64,000 nucleotides of DNA from positions 161,001 through 225,000 of the forward strand of contig CAMXCT020000492.1 in NCBI GenBank assembly GCA_947184155.2, read 5' to 3'. The DNA is from Cladocopium goreaui. Lineage: Eukaryota; Sar; Dinophyceae; Suessiales; Symbiodiniaceae. The notes under the pieces are model-generated. The model was not told the DNA's origin. It was given only the letters and a program-made list of their open reading frames with translations, and searched no databases. Both the position numbers and the translations under genes were made by a program. Shown here one piece after another: positions 54,901 to 64,000 of the stretch (position 1 is its first letter; each line of letters begins with the position of its first letter).

Positions 54901-57369
54901 AGGCCCGGAAATGGGAGGATACACGAAGATAGAAACTCATAACAACCCAGTGGACTTTCACAGACCCACGAGTATACCTATATATATATTATAAATATAT
55001 ATATATATAAATAGATATAAACATGTGTCTAATCTTATAATCTAATGTGCATGATATATATATATATATCCACGGTATATTATATATCATTATGTATATA
55101 TATAATATACAATATACAATATTCGTTTTGTTATCTTAATTAAAAAACAACAATGTAATGTATAATAATATTATAATAAATATTGATATATATATATATA
55201 TATAATGTAAATCATAAAATATATACTATAATATATATATATAAGCATTACTATAATAATATATATATATAATAATAAATACATCGCTGGTGAGGTTGGT
55301 CAGTGAGGTCACTACATATTAAGAATGAGCATATATGAACCAAACAGTGGACAGAATCAAGCACGGCATTAATTCCCACTCAGAAGCCCATCCTGTGATT
55401 CGTGAGAAAAAAGGCAGAATGAAGGGGTTAGGGCATCATCGTCATCATGTACGAGGAACCACGAAACACCCATGATAAATAGATGGCTACGGGTCATACG
55501 TGGATATCAAAATCATCATTTTTTCTGAAAAAAAAACTCTGTCCAAACACTGGGCAACCCTAAAATCCACTGATTTCTCACAGTATTCGCAAGAGAATGG
55601 GGTACCAGTACCCCCAGTTCCATTCGAATTCATACTGTTCATCATATATACCACATTATAAATTATATATATGTATATGCATATTATGTACAAACTTGAC
55701 ACCTCATTTTTTGGGACAACAAAGAAACCCATGTCAAGCGTTTGCGTTTGTCTAAAGATAGGTGATGATCATCATGTTTTCTAAAATTGTTGTTAGGTGG
55801 TAAAACCAATTTTCAGAGACACACAAACACACACACACGTGACATGTTTATATATATATATATATGTTGTTCTGCCGATTTTTGACAGTCACGGAACGTG
55901 ATAGATATAACATTATCTTAAATTATAGCTGGTTATACCCCCGTTTAATAGTTTTTAATAGCTTTGAGATGTTGTGGCCACTATCGTTCCCAATAAAATA
56001 GTCTAAATAGTATTTGGTATATTTCCCACTTGCAATTACATCACATGACCACCGTCCACCCCTCAATAATCCCCAATAATGTGGGTACCCTCTGACAATC
56101 AAAACATAGCAATGGAACATTTCCCATGTAGTACGATGTTTCTCCCGGCTATCAACCTCCATTGCTGGTCACCGGCCGGCCATGTTTGATGACACCGGAG
56201 GGTAAACACATTGAAATCCATGCTGATTAGTTGATTCTATGTGCTTTTTCTGTATTATCCCGGAGGGAAATCATGTGTTCCCAGAATATCCCGATGATAT
56301 TCTCATTCTACCACCATTTTTTTGTTGCTCCAATCCACCATATGACCACCCTTGGCACATCACTTGCCGGACATATCCGGTCGCTGAGCTTCCTGCACAG
56401 CTTTCTGGTGCTCCAGCATTGAAACCTGGCTCTGTAAGAGATGCGAACCAACACCGAGCCCACAAAACCTGGTGATTTAAATGGAGATATTATGGAAATA
56501 GATCTGGATACAATGAGACATGCATGGAATACTAATGAACTTATAGTGGTATAGTGGTGTGTATATATATATATAATATTCATATACAAGTACATATGGC
56601 TGAGTTATAGCGACCCGCGCCATCTTATCCTAACATTGTTATAAATGTACATATGTATATATATATACATATAAATGGTCATGGTGACTCATGGTTTCGC
56701 AGTCGATTTTTGTAGGTAAACACTGGTATGGTAAGTAATGTGAAAAAGTGGCCACTATACCAGCAGCAGGGTGAGCACCTTTAGGGGAGAAAGCACATAC
56801 CACATGGATCATCTTTAGTGGATAAAAATAACCAAACACATCCAAATCATCCAATCTTAATGCCAAACTAAGGTGGCATCAATATAAATCAGTTTTTTGA
56901 TGACTTCATCGATGGCTTCATCATTTCTCTTGGGCTTGTTCATCAGTTTTTTTTCTTTAATCAGTGTTCATTAATTTTTCGATATATACTTGTTTCATCA
57001 GTTCATTTGTTTTTATCAGTTTTCATCAGCTGTTTCTCAGTTTTCCCCAGCTTTTCTTCAGCCCTTCGGTTATGGCCATTCACACTTATAAATGGGTCCA
57101 GTCCATGATATGTATATATTATATATATATATAACCTCAGTTACAGGATTTATAATTCCGGTTATATCGGTTATAACTAGTATAACCTCTGGTAAACTTT
57201 TACAGAGCGAACTGAACAAAAATCACCATTTTTACATCGTAAACATCAACGATCTCTATGGCCATGTTCAATAGTTTTTTGTATGACCGGTAAGGGCCGC
57301 GCCTCGGGCACGTCCGAGGTCATGGACCAGAGGCACAGCTCACCATCTGCGGCTCCGGACAGCATCCGC
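51858..57369 (-). CDS. gene span, WD40-repeat protein (internal part)
   Basis: Seven exons (57288-57369, 56364-56431, 54736-54801, 54042-54099, 53277-53315, 52619-52683, 51858-51925) join in phase. Together they encode successive WD40 blades: RMLSGAADGELCLWSM, VDWKSQTALSAGHDQLIRVW, DLETQQCTCRMEGHTGPVW, AVTGSSDRHLMVWDLRTKSC, VDLRVDWSTWALT. Blade features (GH near the start, xxDW, SxxDxxLxxW) recur at the expected spacing. WD40 proteins are usually scaffolds. The 5' end may be the coiled segment at 59.4-62.0 kb and the 3' end the frame-broken segment at 50.8-51.2 kb; neither link is proved. Confidence 0.82.
52619..52683 (-). CDS. WD40 gene exon
   Basis: Acceptor ATCAG|GCT. Reads AVTGSSDRHLMVWDLRTKSC, V. 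Placing the 3' end at GTGAG|GACC (GA donor) keeps phase and gives gap-free alignment with the earlier blade. A GT donor 5 nt earlier would break the phase. Confidence 0.78.
53277..53315 (-). CDS. WD40 gene exon, small
   Basis: Acceptor GCTAG|GTTTGG. Reads VWCASIDPEGGQK and ends at a GC donor (AAG|GCAG). It joins exactly between GHTGP and AVTGSSD. A GT donor (GAAG|GTGGGC) inside is an alternative but would disrupt the blade. Confidence 0.7.
53925..54010. mobile_element. small inverted-repeat (introner/MITE-like) element, copy B
   Basis: From AGGAATGGGGGTCCCCCC to GGGGTACCCCCATTTTAGG: about 85 bp with inverted ends (AATGGGGGT / ACCCCCATT). It lies in the WD40 intron 30 nt from the exon at 54042. 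Its minus-strand translation (GVPLNHPFSIGF) is a peptide signature I associate with repeats in Symbiodiniaceae annotations; that recollection is unchecked. Confidence 0.65.
54042..54099 (-). CDS. WD40 gene exon
   Basis: Acceptor GCCAG|G, donor ACCA|GTCAAG. Reads VWDLETQQCTCRMEGHTGP, the WD and GH signatures of one blade boundary. Confidence 0.88.
54736..54801 (-). CDS. WD40 gene exon
   Basis: Acceptor CGAAG|G. Reads CSVSVDWKSQTALSAGHDQL, I and ends at a GC donor (TTCG|GCCT). The split codon makes Arg, giving DQLIR|VWDLETQQ. Confidence 0.85.
54960..55290. repeat. TA-rich low-complexity sequence
   Basis: Dense TATATA with AATAATA. No coding signal. Confidence 0.9.
56364..56431 (-). CDS. WD40 gene exon (linker)
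   Basis: Acceptor CTTACAG|AGC, donor GCAA|GTGATG. Reads SQVSMLEHQKAVQEAQRPDM, SG, a helical linker. Its phases (0 in, 2 out) fit both neighbouring WD40 exons. Confidence 0.68.
57288..57369 (-). CDS. WD40 gene exon
   Basis: Acceptor CGCAG|G, donor ACCG|GTCATA. Reads RMLSGAADGELCLWSMTSDV, PEARPLP, a clear WD40 strand set (LSGAADGELCLW). Confidence 0.82.
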
Positions 57370-57429
57370 CTGCGATGATTGTTCTATCTTTATTTCATGT
57401 TTAATGAAATGTGTCATATATATAATATA

Positions 57430-58150
57430 TGCCTGCATATATACATAGTTTTCGTTTTGGGCTCATCAGCCACCGCCTAGAAGATTATACACAACTATAT
57501 ATATATATATATATACGACATATATACGACATATCTACTCTATAGTTTTCGTTGGAAACATAAACCAACATATAACATGTTACAACTGGGGGTCCTTCTT
57601 GTGGGGATTTCACCACCAGTATGCATGTGGATTACAGGAGGGATTTCAAGAGAAAATCTACCGCAAACCATTGGTTTTTGTTAATCTTAAATATAGGGGT
57701 GTGGTGAACTATTCACTGGCATTTGCAAATCCATCTTTTTGGGGCATACCACATTTTCCGGTCTACAAAAGGATGACCCAAACCCATAGTATGGTGGTTT
57801 ATGTAATCAGCATAAGATGGAAACCTGCGTAAAGTCCAAGACGCATGAGCATGAAACAATCAAGAAAAACCAGCAAATGGTGTACTGATTTAGGGGATTT
57901 CATTGAGATATATAATTGATCATGCATAATAAACAACCAACATGAAAAAGTGAAAATATACATTTCGCTGAACTCCGAAATGCATCCAAATGATTTGGGC
58001 GTATCTTCGATCCCAGGCTAAATCATGAACGCCTATAACGACCAATCCGTCACAAGAGGTCCGAATTTGGGACATGGGAGAACTGTGGTACATTGTGGCT
58101 GATGGCCCACTTTGGGATATGATCACATCGTACACGTGCTACTTCATGTT
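57430..58150. other. intron-like sequence
   Basis: TA repeats near 57497-57516. The plus-strand frame at 57599-57832 has no splice support. No exon is seen. Confidence 0.4.
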
Positions 58151-58177
58151 TGTCGAGTCTGTTCCTTACACAGTCTG

Positions 58178-58549
58178 GTGATGATGATGATGACGATGAC
58201 GATGGTGATGATGATGATGATGATGATGATAACGATGATAAAGATGATAAAGATGGTGATAATGGTGATGATGATGATGATGATGATGATAACGATGATA
58301 AAGATGGTGATAATGATGGTGATAATGATGGTGATGATGATGATGATGTTTTTGATGATGATGATGATAACGATGATAACGATGATAAAGATGATAAAGA
58401 TGGTGATAATGATGATGATGATGAGGATGATGATGATGATGATAACGATGATAAAGATGGTGATAATGATGGTGATAATGATGGTGATGATGATGATGAT
58501 GATGATGATAACGATGATAACGATGATAAAGATGATAAAGATGGTGATA

Positions 58550-58586
<37 letters not shown>

Positions 58587-58600
58587 GGATGAGGATGCTA
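58178..58600. repeat. GAT trinucleotide array with longer-range units
   Basis: GATGATGATGAT interrupted by GATAACGATGATAAAGATGG blocks that recur about every 100-120 bp. The poly-Asp and poly-Met plus-strand frames are artefacts. Confidence 0.9.
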
Positions 58601-58689
58601 TGTCAGAGAAACACTCAACTTCCCAACACCAGTAGAGTCTCTAGACTTTTCCCGCAGCTTTTCCCGAACTTCGCCATGGATTGGTGATC

Positions 58690-59390
58690 CTCACACACTA
58701 TACACCTTTGGTGTCGAGGATTTCCACTCCGGCCTGGAGGGGGGCGGAGTCGAACACGTTATGACGCTACAAATTTGCATCGAAACATCTCTGTGCAGTA
58801 CACAGTACACACATATTCGAACGTGCAGCTCAGTTCGATGTAATACCAGTACTATGCGCAGCTACATGTATCATGTCTGTGTGATTGCAGGGAAAAAAAT
58901 CATCTCCAATCACAGCAAATAATGCAAAATATATCTCATACAGTATATAGTCCTTTTGTTGGCAGTTGAACATCCCTCGGACATGTAAGTTGTTGCGGGA
59001 TCATCACCCAACCATTTGGGCTTCAGAATTGGTTTCAGGCACACATATTGCTCTATTTGATCAAAGGTTTCCTAGAACATTTCTCTTAATAGAAAACCTA
59101 GAATATCTATAGATCATTAAAAAAAATGATATAACCAAAACACTATCCCGAAAATCTATGTGTTTATCATTTTTTCATTGAGAAATCATCACTTCCATTT
59201 CCACTCCCTAAATCCTCATGTCTTTGCTGCTTCCCTCCCTGTTGGGACAGGTCAAATCTTTCAACATTAAATCCCTATGTGTTCATATTTGTTTAGCATT
59301 GTTTAGCAATATCTGAATCCTAAATCCTAATAAATCCCATTTAAATCCATTTAAATCCCAAATCCCATGAGATTTCCCCAGGTTTCACCG
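58690..59390. other. intron-like sequence, one weak exon
   Basis: A minus-strand AGVEILDTK frame at about 58705-58735 between CTCCAG|G and AAAG|GTGTAT is possible, but its phase does not fit its neighbours. Otherwise nothing is seen. Confidence 0.3.
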
Positions 59391-59394
59391 GCAC

Positions 59395-59534
59395 CTGAGA
59401 GTCATCATCAACTTCCCCAGGGTCACCGCCAGTGACCCCACCGCCATTGCCAGCGCAAGGCCACGCAGCGCGCCCCGCGTGGCGCGGTGCTCCGGCGCGG
59501 TGTCAGCGTGTGAAGAGAGGGGATCCACCAACTC
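59395..59534 (-). CDS. exon of helical-protein gene
   Basis: Acceptor CTCCAG|GAG, donor TCTCAG|GTGCC. Reads ELVDPLSSHADTAPEHRATR, GALRGLALAMAVGSLAVTLG, KLMMTL. The middle segment could be a membrane helix. Phase 0 in, 2 out. Very GC-rich. Confidence 0.62.
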
Positions 59535-61998
59535 CTGGAGTCTGAGATAGTCGTGGGATATTTTATGAAATATTTCAATGGAATATATATATATATATAT
59601 ATATTGTGATATTTCATGGGATAGTTCCATGGATCGAATTGGGATATTTTAAGAATACTGACGTTTCAGGATATGTTTTTTATGGAATATAATTAACAGA
59701 ATATAATTGGTACATGAATTAAAGGTATGGAATATGTATGGAGTATTTCATGGATTATATTGGAGTATGAATTAATGGGATAATTAATAGTTATTAAGAT
59801 CGTGGCATATTCATGGGATAAAGAATATATCTGGGATATGACGAACATGAGCTATTTAGCCTCTAACGCGCCATGGACACACTCGTCAGGTGACCCCCTT
59901 GCTGGGACAACAACAAACCATCAACCAATCACCAAAAATTGGAACTTAATGAACTTATTAGCATATCAGTGGGGAACAACCAATATAGTAGCATATAATA
60001 GCAACTTATGGGAACTTGCTAACCATCTACCTTCTACCGAAGTCGTGTTTTTGGGGGTTGAACCTGCATGATATTTACCCTATCCTACTTCACGTAGATG
60101 GTAAATCATCTACAAATACCTACAAATGGGATCAAATGGGAAAAATCTATGGCTGTGATGAATTAAGGGTGCCTGGGATTGTTTCAGAATATTCCGTAAG
60201 CTGGTGAGGAATCTCACAAAGGGGTTAGGAATATAGAGGTTACCAGAGATATTATCAGTGGTTTGTATATACAGTTGGTCTTTCATCCGACAAATGATCA
60301 CTCAACTGGGACTATTCAGGGAGAAACACCTGGGATTCACCATAGATTGAAGCACCCCATATTCATAGCTACAGTAGCTCAGATTTTCCCGGATGATTCC
60401 CCAGCCGGGATCATCCAAATCGCTTGGGATTTCCGCCAGGGCGGCCAGGGACATCTGCGGATCTAAGGAGGGATTGAACTCCTAGCACCAACTGCAGGTC
60501 AGTTGTTTTTTCCTTATCGATCATAGCCATAGCTACTGTATTATTTGACTCACAAGCCCTTTGTCTTAAACATGCTTAAGAAAGCGATTACCATCTCGTA
60601 ATCAAATATTGCAACGGAAAATTCCCCATTTATAGATGATTTTCCCATTAAAGGCTTCATCTCCATGGGACTTTTCATTGCCATGTTTGATTCCCGGAGG
60701 GTAGCACGTACGGCTCAACGGACTCAACGGCTCAACGTACACCCTGGTGGTGAGCTCCTCCTCCATGGTCCACATGTTGGAGCAAAGACCCTCTTCGAAG
60801 TTGGCGGCTTTCCTGAGGATGGGTGACTTTGGCCATGGAGGGTAGTTATGCCAATCAGATACCACTAAAGAATTCGAGCCAAGGTTCACCAAGTGAACAC
60901 TATGGGATTCATCAAAGAGTCATCCGAGGTTAGGCTCTAATCTCGTTTGTGGGTTCAAGTCTCAACGAGTATCAATGAATCTACACTGTATAGATTATAG
61001 TCTGCCACAATTATGGATGGCGTAGGATCCATACAAGAGCTGCTGCGCTGATCAGTGGTGCTCTTTTTCGAAATTCCTTGATTCCGGAAATCATGCAAGG
61101 AGAAATTGGCACAAAGCCTGTATGTTTCAAGAGTCCATGGACTTTCCTCAAGGTTCCCATTTAAGGATAATTGTTTCCCAAATCCGGCGGTACCCCCAAA
61201 ACATCCATGTTTTTAAAAGATTTTCCATTACAAACCATCCAGCATCACCTTACTATTACGGACATTATTTGTTCCTCTTGGCTCTTGGCCATGTTCATCA
61301 GTGGAGAATGGGCCTCCATTTGGCGGCTTCTAAGTGCTGCATCATCTCCTCCTGAGGCGCTTGCCCATCAATCAATGGATTAATTAACAAAAATCAACGG
61401 TTGAAACCATGGTGTTTGAGGCTATTTCCAGGGGGTTCATGTAAATTGTTCCATCGGTTCCACCGTCCTAGACCCGCTGCTCTGTACAAGTACCCATGAG
61501 AACTGGTACGCAAAAATACACCATAAATTCAGCACTTTAACTCATTCTTATGGGTAGTTGGAGGGTCTAGGTAGATATTGGCTCCTAAATATGATTAGAT
61601 ATGAAATTATATAGATCCAGAATCAGTATAGAATGAACATCAATTTATAATTGATTGAACCCAATACCACTCAACAATGACTAACACCAGTGTCAGTCAG
61701 GAAAGGGGCATGGCACAAGGCACACAACTGACAATTTCAAGAACAACAATTATTATGGATTTTGGAAGACTATTTTCCAACTGTTTCCAACAGATGTTCA
61801 AGAACCCTACAATAGACAATAACACATTGAGATTGTTTCCAAGTATGTTTCCAAAATAAGTTTGAACTGAATTTTGGAACCAGCCCCAATTGCCGAATCT
61901 TCCGTCCTGGGAAGCACCTACTGACTGACCAACTTCTTCTTCAAAGAGGTCAGGATGGAGCGGGTTGATGGTTCCTGCATTTTGCGAGGCCCCCGGGC
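59395..61998 (-). CDS. gene span, unrecognised charged helical protein
   Basis: Five exons (61930-61998, 61314-61351, 60743-60812, 60413-60454, 59395-59534) join in phase. The product reads RSILTSLKKKL|EEMMQHLEAAK, then WR|KAANFEEGLCSNMWTMEE, ELTTR|MSLAALAEIPSDLD and ELVDPLSSHADTAPEHRATR, ending in a hydrophobic segment. The continuous helix across the first two joins supports the model. One join uses a GC donor and one a GA donor. It may be the 5' part of the WD40 gene downstream, but the linking exon was not found. Confidence 0.62.
60413..60454 (-). CDS. exon of helical-protein gene
   Basis: Acceptor CCGCAG|ATG. Reads MSLAALAEIPSDLD. Its end is put at a GA donor (GGAT|GATCC) for phase. The open frame continues beyond, so the end is uncertain. 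Confidence 0.45.
60743..60812 (-). CDS. exon of helical-protein gene
   Basis: Acceptor CTCAG|G, donor CAGG|GTGTAC. Reads KAANFEEGLCSNMWTMEEEL, TTR. Confidence 0.68.
61150..61235. mobile_element. small inverted-repeat (introner/MITE-like) element, copy C
   Basis: CCCAAATCCGGCGGTACCCCC followed by ATCCATG and TTTTAAAAGATTTTCC. It shares the GTACCCCC and GATTTTCC words with the copies at 51757 and 53925. A plus-strand frame gives GGTPKTSMFLKDF, the same peptide type. Lies in the intron after 61314. Confidence 0.45.
61314..61351 (-). CDS. exon of helical-protein gene
   Basis: A 38 nt exon with acceptor CCTCAG|GAG and GC donor GGAG|GCCC. Reads EEMMQHLEAAKW. The split codon gives Arg and runs into KAANFEEG. 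Confidence 0.62.
61930..61998 (-). CDS. exon of helical-protein gene
   Basis: Acceptor TTGGAG|G, donor GTTG|GTCAGT. Reads ARGPRKMQEPSTRSILTSLK, KKL. A second frame (GPGASQNAGTINPLHPDLFE) stays open about 100 codons but has no fitting donor phase. Confidence 0.55.
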
Positions 61999-62877
61999 CT
62001 CCAAACCGAAACCAGCAAATGGAAATAAATGGAAATAGTTTGTTGCATTCATCATCCAGAGCCCCTTGGGGAGATGTCTACAACAATCTTCATCTGCTTA
62101 GAAAAATGGTTGCCCGTGCGCTTTCTTTTCCACTGGCCAATAAGTAGTGAACATTGCGTGTTCTCATTGGATTACATTTTTCACCCTGACCGGTATCTAG
62201 ACAAGCGGTAGTTTGACAAAACCATGAAGTCATCGTCGGCCCATCGTCACATCGTTGGCTCCCTGCCTGACATGTGAGGGAAGGGGCATTCCTTGGTGGA
62301 AGCAATGGGTCAACGGCTGCTTTGTGGACTTGAACAAATAATGGGTTGTTTCATTTGCTGAATAGAATGTAAATCAATACATGTACATGTCTGTGTATAC
62401 AGTGTGTAATATAAATGTTTATATGTATATATATATATATGTATATACAGTGTGTATATTTATACAATTTTATACATATTCATGTGCACTATTGTGCACT
62501 CATGTGCACATACAAGTGATATTTGATACTCTCCGATATAGGGTTTGTCCAAATATGAACAAACAATGATGTCTTCGTCCGTGTGAACCCCTGCCCAAAA
62601 CTCCAACTTCTCAGTGGTCCCATCTCCACTTGTTACCCTCTCTTAATTTTTCGTCCGTAAATCATCGAGCTAAATGGGCCATGTTCCATAGCTAAAAAAA
62701 GGGCCTCTGGTAATTTGACAGTTTGCTATATATGGAAGCCAAGGCCATGGCCATTGAGTTCAATGATTTAGTTGATACAATATCTGTAAATACATACGCA
62801 CACACACATATATATATATATTATAAATTGTTTTTTCCAGAACAAACTGCGAATAATTATCAGAGGGTATCCTTTCA

Positions 62878-63020
62878 AAATTTGTGCCCAGCTCAACCTG
62901 GCACACGCCGAGGCTCCTGGGGATAAAGGTGATGCAGCCATTGGGCAAATAACCGGCCATGCAATGGCACCTCTCATTGCGGCTGACGTGCTCTCCGGAC
63001 ATGGCAGGGTTACTCTTAGA
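62878..63020 (-). CDS. candidate Cys-rich exon (strand uncertain)
   Basis: Minus strand after TTTTCAG reads VSKSNPAMSGEHVSRNERCH, CMAGYLPNGCITFIPRSLGV, CQ and meets a CAG|GTTGAG donor. The CHC...GY...C pattern is EGF-like. The plus strand also gives a credible frame (CAQLNLAHAEAPGDKGDAAI...) with a good acceptor. The minus strand is preferred only because the neighbouring genes are minus. Confidence 0.38.
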
Positions 63021-63039
63021 TACACTGAAAACAAATGAT

Positions 63040-63385
63040 GTGGCAATGATGTGGTTATAATGTATAGTTTTAAATCAATATGTATATATATATATATCAA
63101 ATTATATAACTTTAACATATCAAATATCATATTGTGAAAAACATATAATATATCATATTATGAAACATACACATATCATATAAAATATCATATTATATAT
63201 AATAAAATCTATCATATAATAAATCATACAAAATCAAATAATATATCATATTAAATATCAAATAATATATCATACTAAATATCATATAATCTATCATTAT
63301 ATATATATATAATTTCATATTCTATTCATATTATATATATATGCATATATATATAATCATAACATATTAATATATTACTTTCATA
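63040..63385. repeat. TATCATATAA-rich sequence
   Basis: Degenerate repeats of AATATCATATTA/TATATCATA. No coding signal. Confidence 0.85.
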
Positions 63386-63406
63386 TTGCTATAGCGCAAC
63401 AGATTC

Positions 63407-63510
63407 ACCTGTCCAACAAGCCAAACAGGGCTTCCCAGAACCGGACTTGTGCCAAGAGTGGGCACAGCCAGGGACTTTGCCGATCTTGATCATTTGAATA
63501 GATTGGCTGA
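63407..63510 (-). CDS. candidate Cys-rich exon
   Basis: Reads IKIGKVPGCAHSWHKSGSGK, PCLACWTG and ends at a strong ACAG|GTGAAT donor. PCLAC resembles Cys-pair modules. The 5' edge is unknown. Confidence 0.35.
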
Positions 63511-63856
63511 AGGGAAAATCTGCAGGAAACCACAACGTATACCACCAAAAATCATGGGTTTCCTGAACTTTGCCTCGGACCATAGCAGCAAGTAATCACT
63601 GTGTCTTTTTCTTCGTTGGTGAAATTCCCGCTGTTGCTTCTAAATTGTACGTACTACTCACATGGGTGTGTGTGTGTGTGCGTGTGTCAAGCTTCTACGC
63701 CTCTACGCCCAAAAATATCCAAAATTAGAATGGTTCCCTTCTTAACCTCACCAAACTCGTCCAGAATCTCTGTCACAAACCTTTTCGAGCATTTGGGGAC
63801 GTCCAGCTACTTTCTGCGGGTTTTCCCCATGGATCCCCATGAATTTTCACCATTTG

Positions 63857-64000
63857 TCGAAGGAAGTTTAGAAGTCAAACTTCCGACAATATGGACAGAT
63901 GGAAAAGCAGAGGTGGGAAGAGTCAGAGAAGAGAAGAGCAGAAGAGAGAAGATCAGAAAAGAGAAAGAGTGAGAAGAAAGAAGGCGCAGGTGCGCGAAAA
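63857..64000 (+). repeat. dispersed ~94 bp-unit repeat element, third copy (start only)
   Basis: Begins TCGAAGGAAGTTTAGAAGTC as at 39447 and continues with GGACAGATGGAAAAGCAGAG and GCGCAGGTGCGCGAAAA, running off the window. The boundary against the preceding unique sequence marks the left end of the element family. Confidence 0.82.

Noticed and set aside
58112-58687. Poly-Met and poly-Asp plus-strand frames of 160-190 codons
   Set aside because: They are translations of a GAT trinucleotide array with no other coding support.
1-64000. Bacterial or phage origin
   Set aside because: No operons, no ribosome-binding sites and no long conserved frames. Short introns-separated exons and TA/GATA repeats dominate.
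1-64000. tRNA, rRNA, snRNA or spliced-leader RNA genes
   Set aside because: None recognised by eye. I looked for the dinoflagellate leader core (TTTGGCTCAAG) and did not see it. A covariance-model scan would be needed to exclude small RNA genes.

Overview
The window looks like nuclear DNA of a dinoflagellate, most likely Symbiodiniaceae or another member of the Suessiales. This is inferred from four things. (1) There are no long conserved open frames, but many short exons whose neighbours join in phase. (2) Many of those joins need GC or GA splice donors, and acceptors are mostly AG|G, a known dinoflagellate habit. (3) Almost every supportable exon is on the minus strand, as in dinoflagellate unidirectional gene blocks. 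(4) The repeats (a ~94 bp GC-rich dispersed family, TATATA hairpin minisatellites, small intron-borne inverted-repeat elements, very long GATA arrays) resemble ones I recall from Symbiodiniaceae assemblies. The recollection in (4) was not checked.

Layout, all minus strand unless stated, so genes read right to left. 64.0-59.4 kb: possible Cys-rich exons (63.5, 62.9 kb), then a five-exon phase-consistent chain coding a charged, helical, unrecognised protein (62.0-59.4 kb). 57.4-51.86 kb: a WD40-repeat gene in seven exons. 51.2-50.83 kb: a coding-like segment with a frame break. 50.71-47.86 kb: a nucleoside/cytidine deaminase-fold gene in seven exons with HGE and PCCMC zinc motifs. 47.3-42.9 kb: weak exon candidates, a 76 bp tandem repeat and a possible short plus-strand ORF with a signal-peptide-like start. 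41.3-39.4 and 33.25-31.3 kb: two repeat-rich blocks in opposite orientation, enclosing a PPR-protein gene (36.4-33.7 kb). 30.87-30.81 kb: a 3' terminal exon. 27-20 kb: trinucleotide tract, an LTR-like direct duplication inside a minisatellite array, and hairpin minisatellites, with exons of an unrecognised gene at 23.9, 20.0 and 18.3 kb. 17.8-11.7 kb: a MORN-repeat gene. 11.56-5.03 kb: an unrecognised gene with a recognisable start and stop. 8.1-5.9 kb: a GATA/GACA array inside that gene. 2.05-0.25 kb: four exons of a very basic protein, all joined in phase 0.

The genes do not form a pathway. WD40, MORN and PPR proteins are expanded in dinoflagellates: MORN proteins often act at membranes or cytoskeleton, WD40 proteins are scaffolds, and PPR proteins are usually organellar RNA-binding factors. 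The clearest enzyme is the deaminase. Exon ends were placed by hand from reading frame, splice dinucleotides and motif continuity; transcripts are needed to confirm them. Most of the remaining DNA is intron, intergenic sequence and simple repeats.
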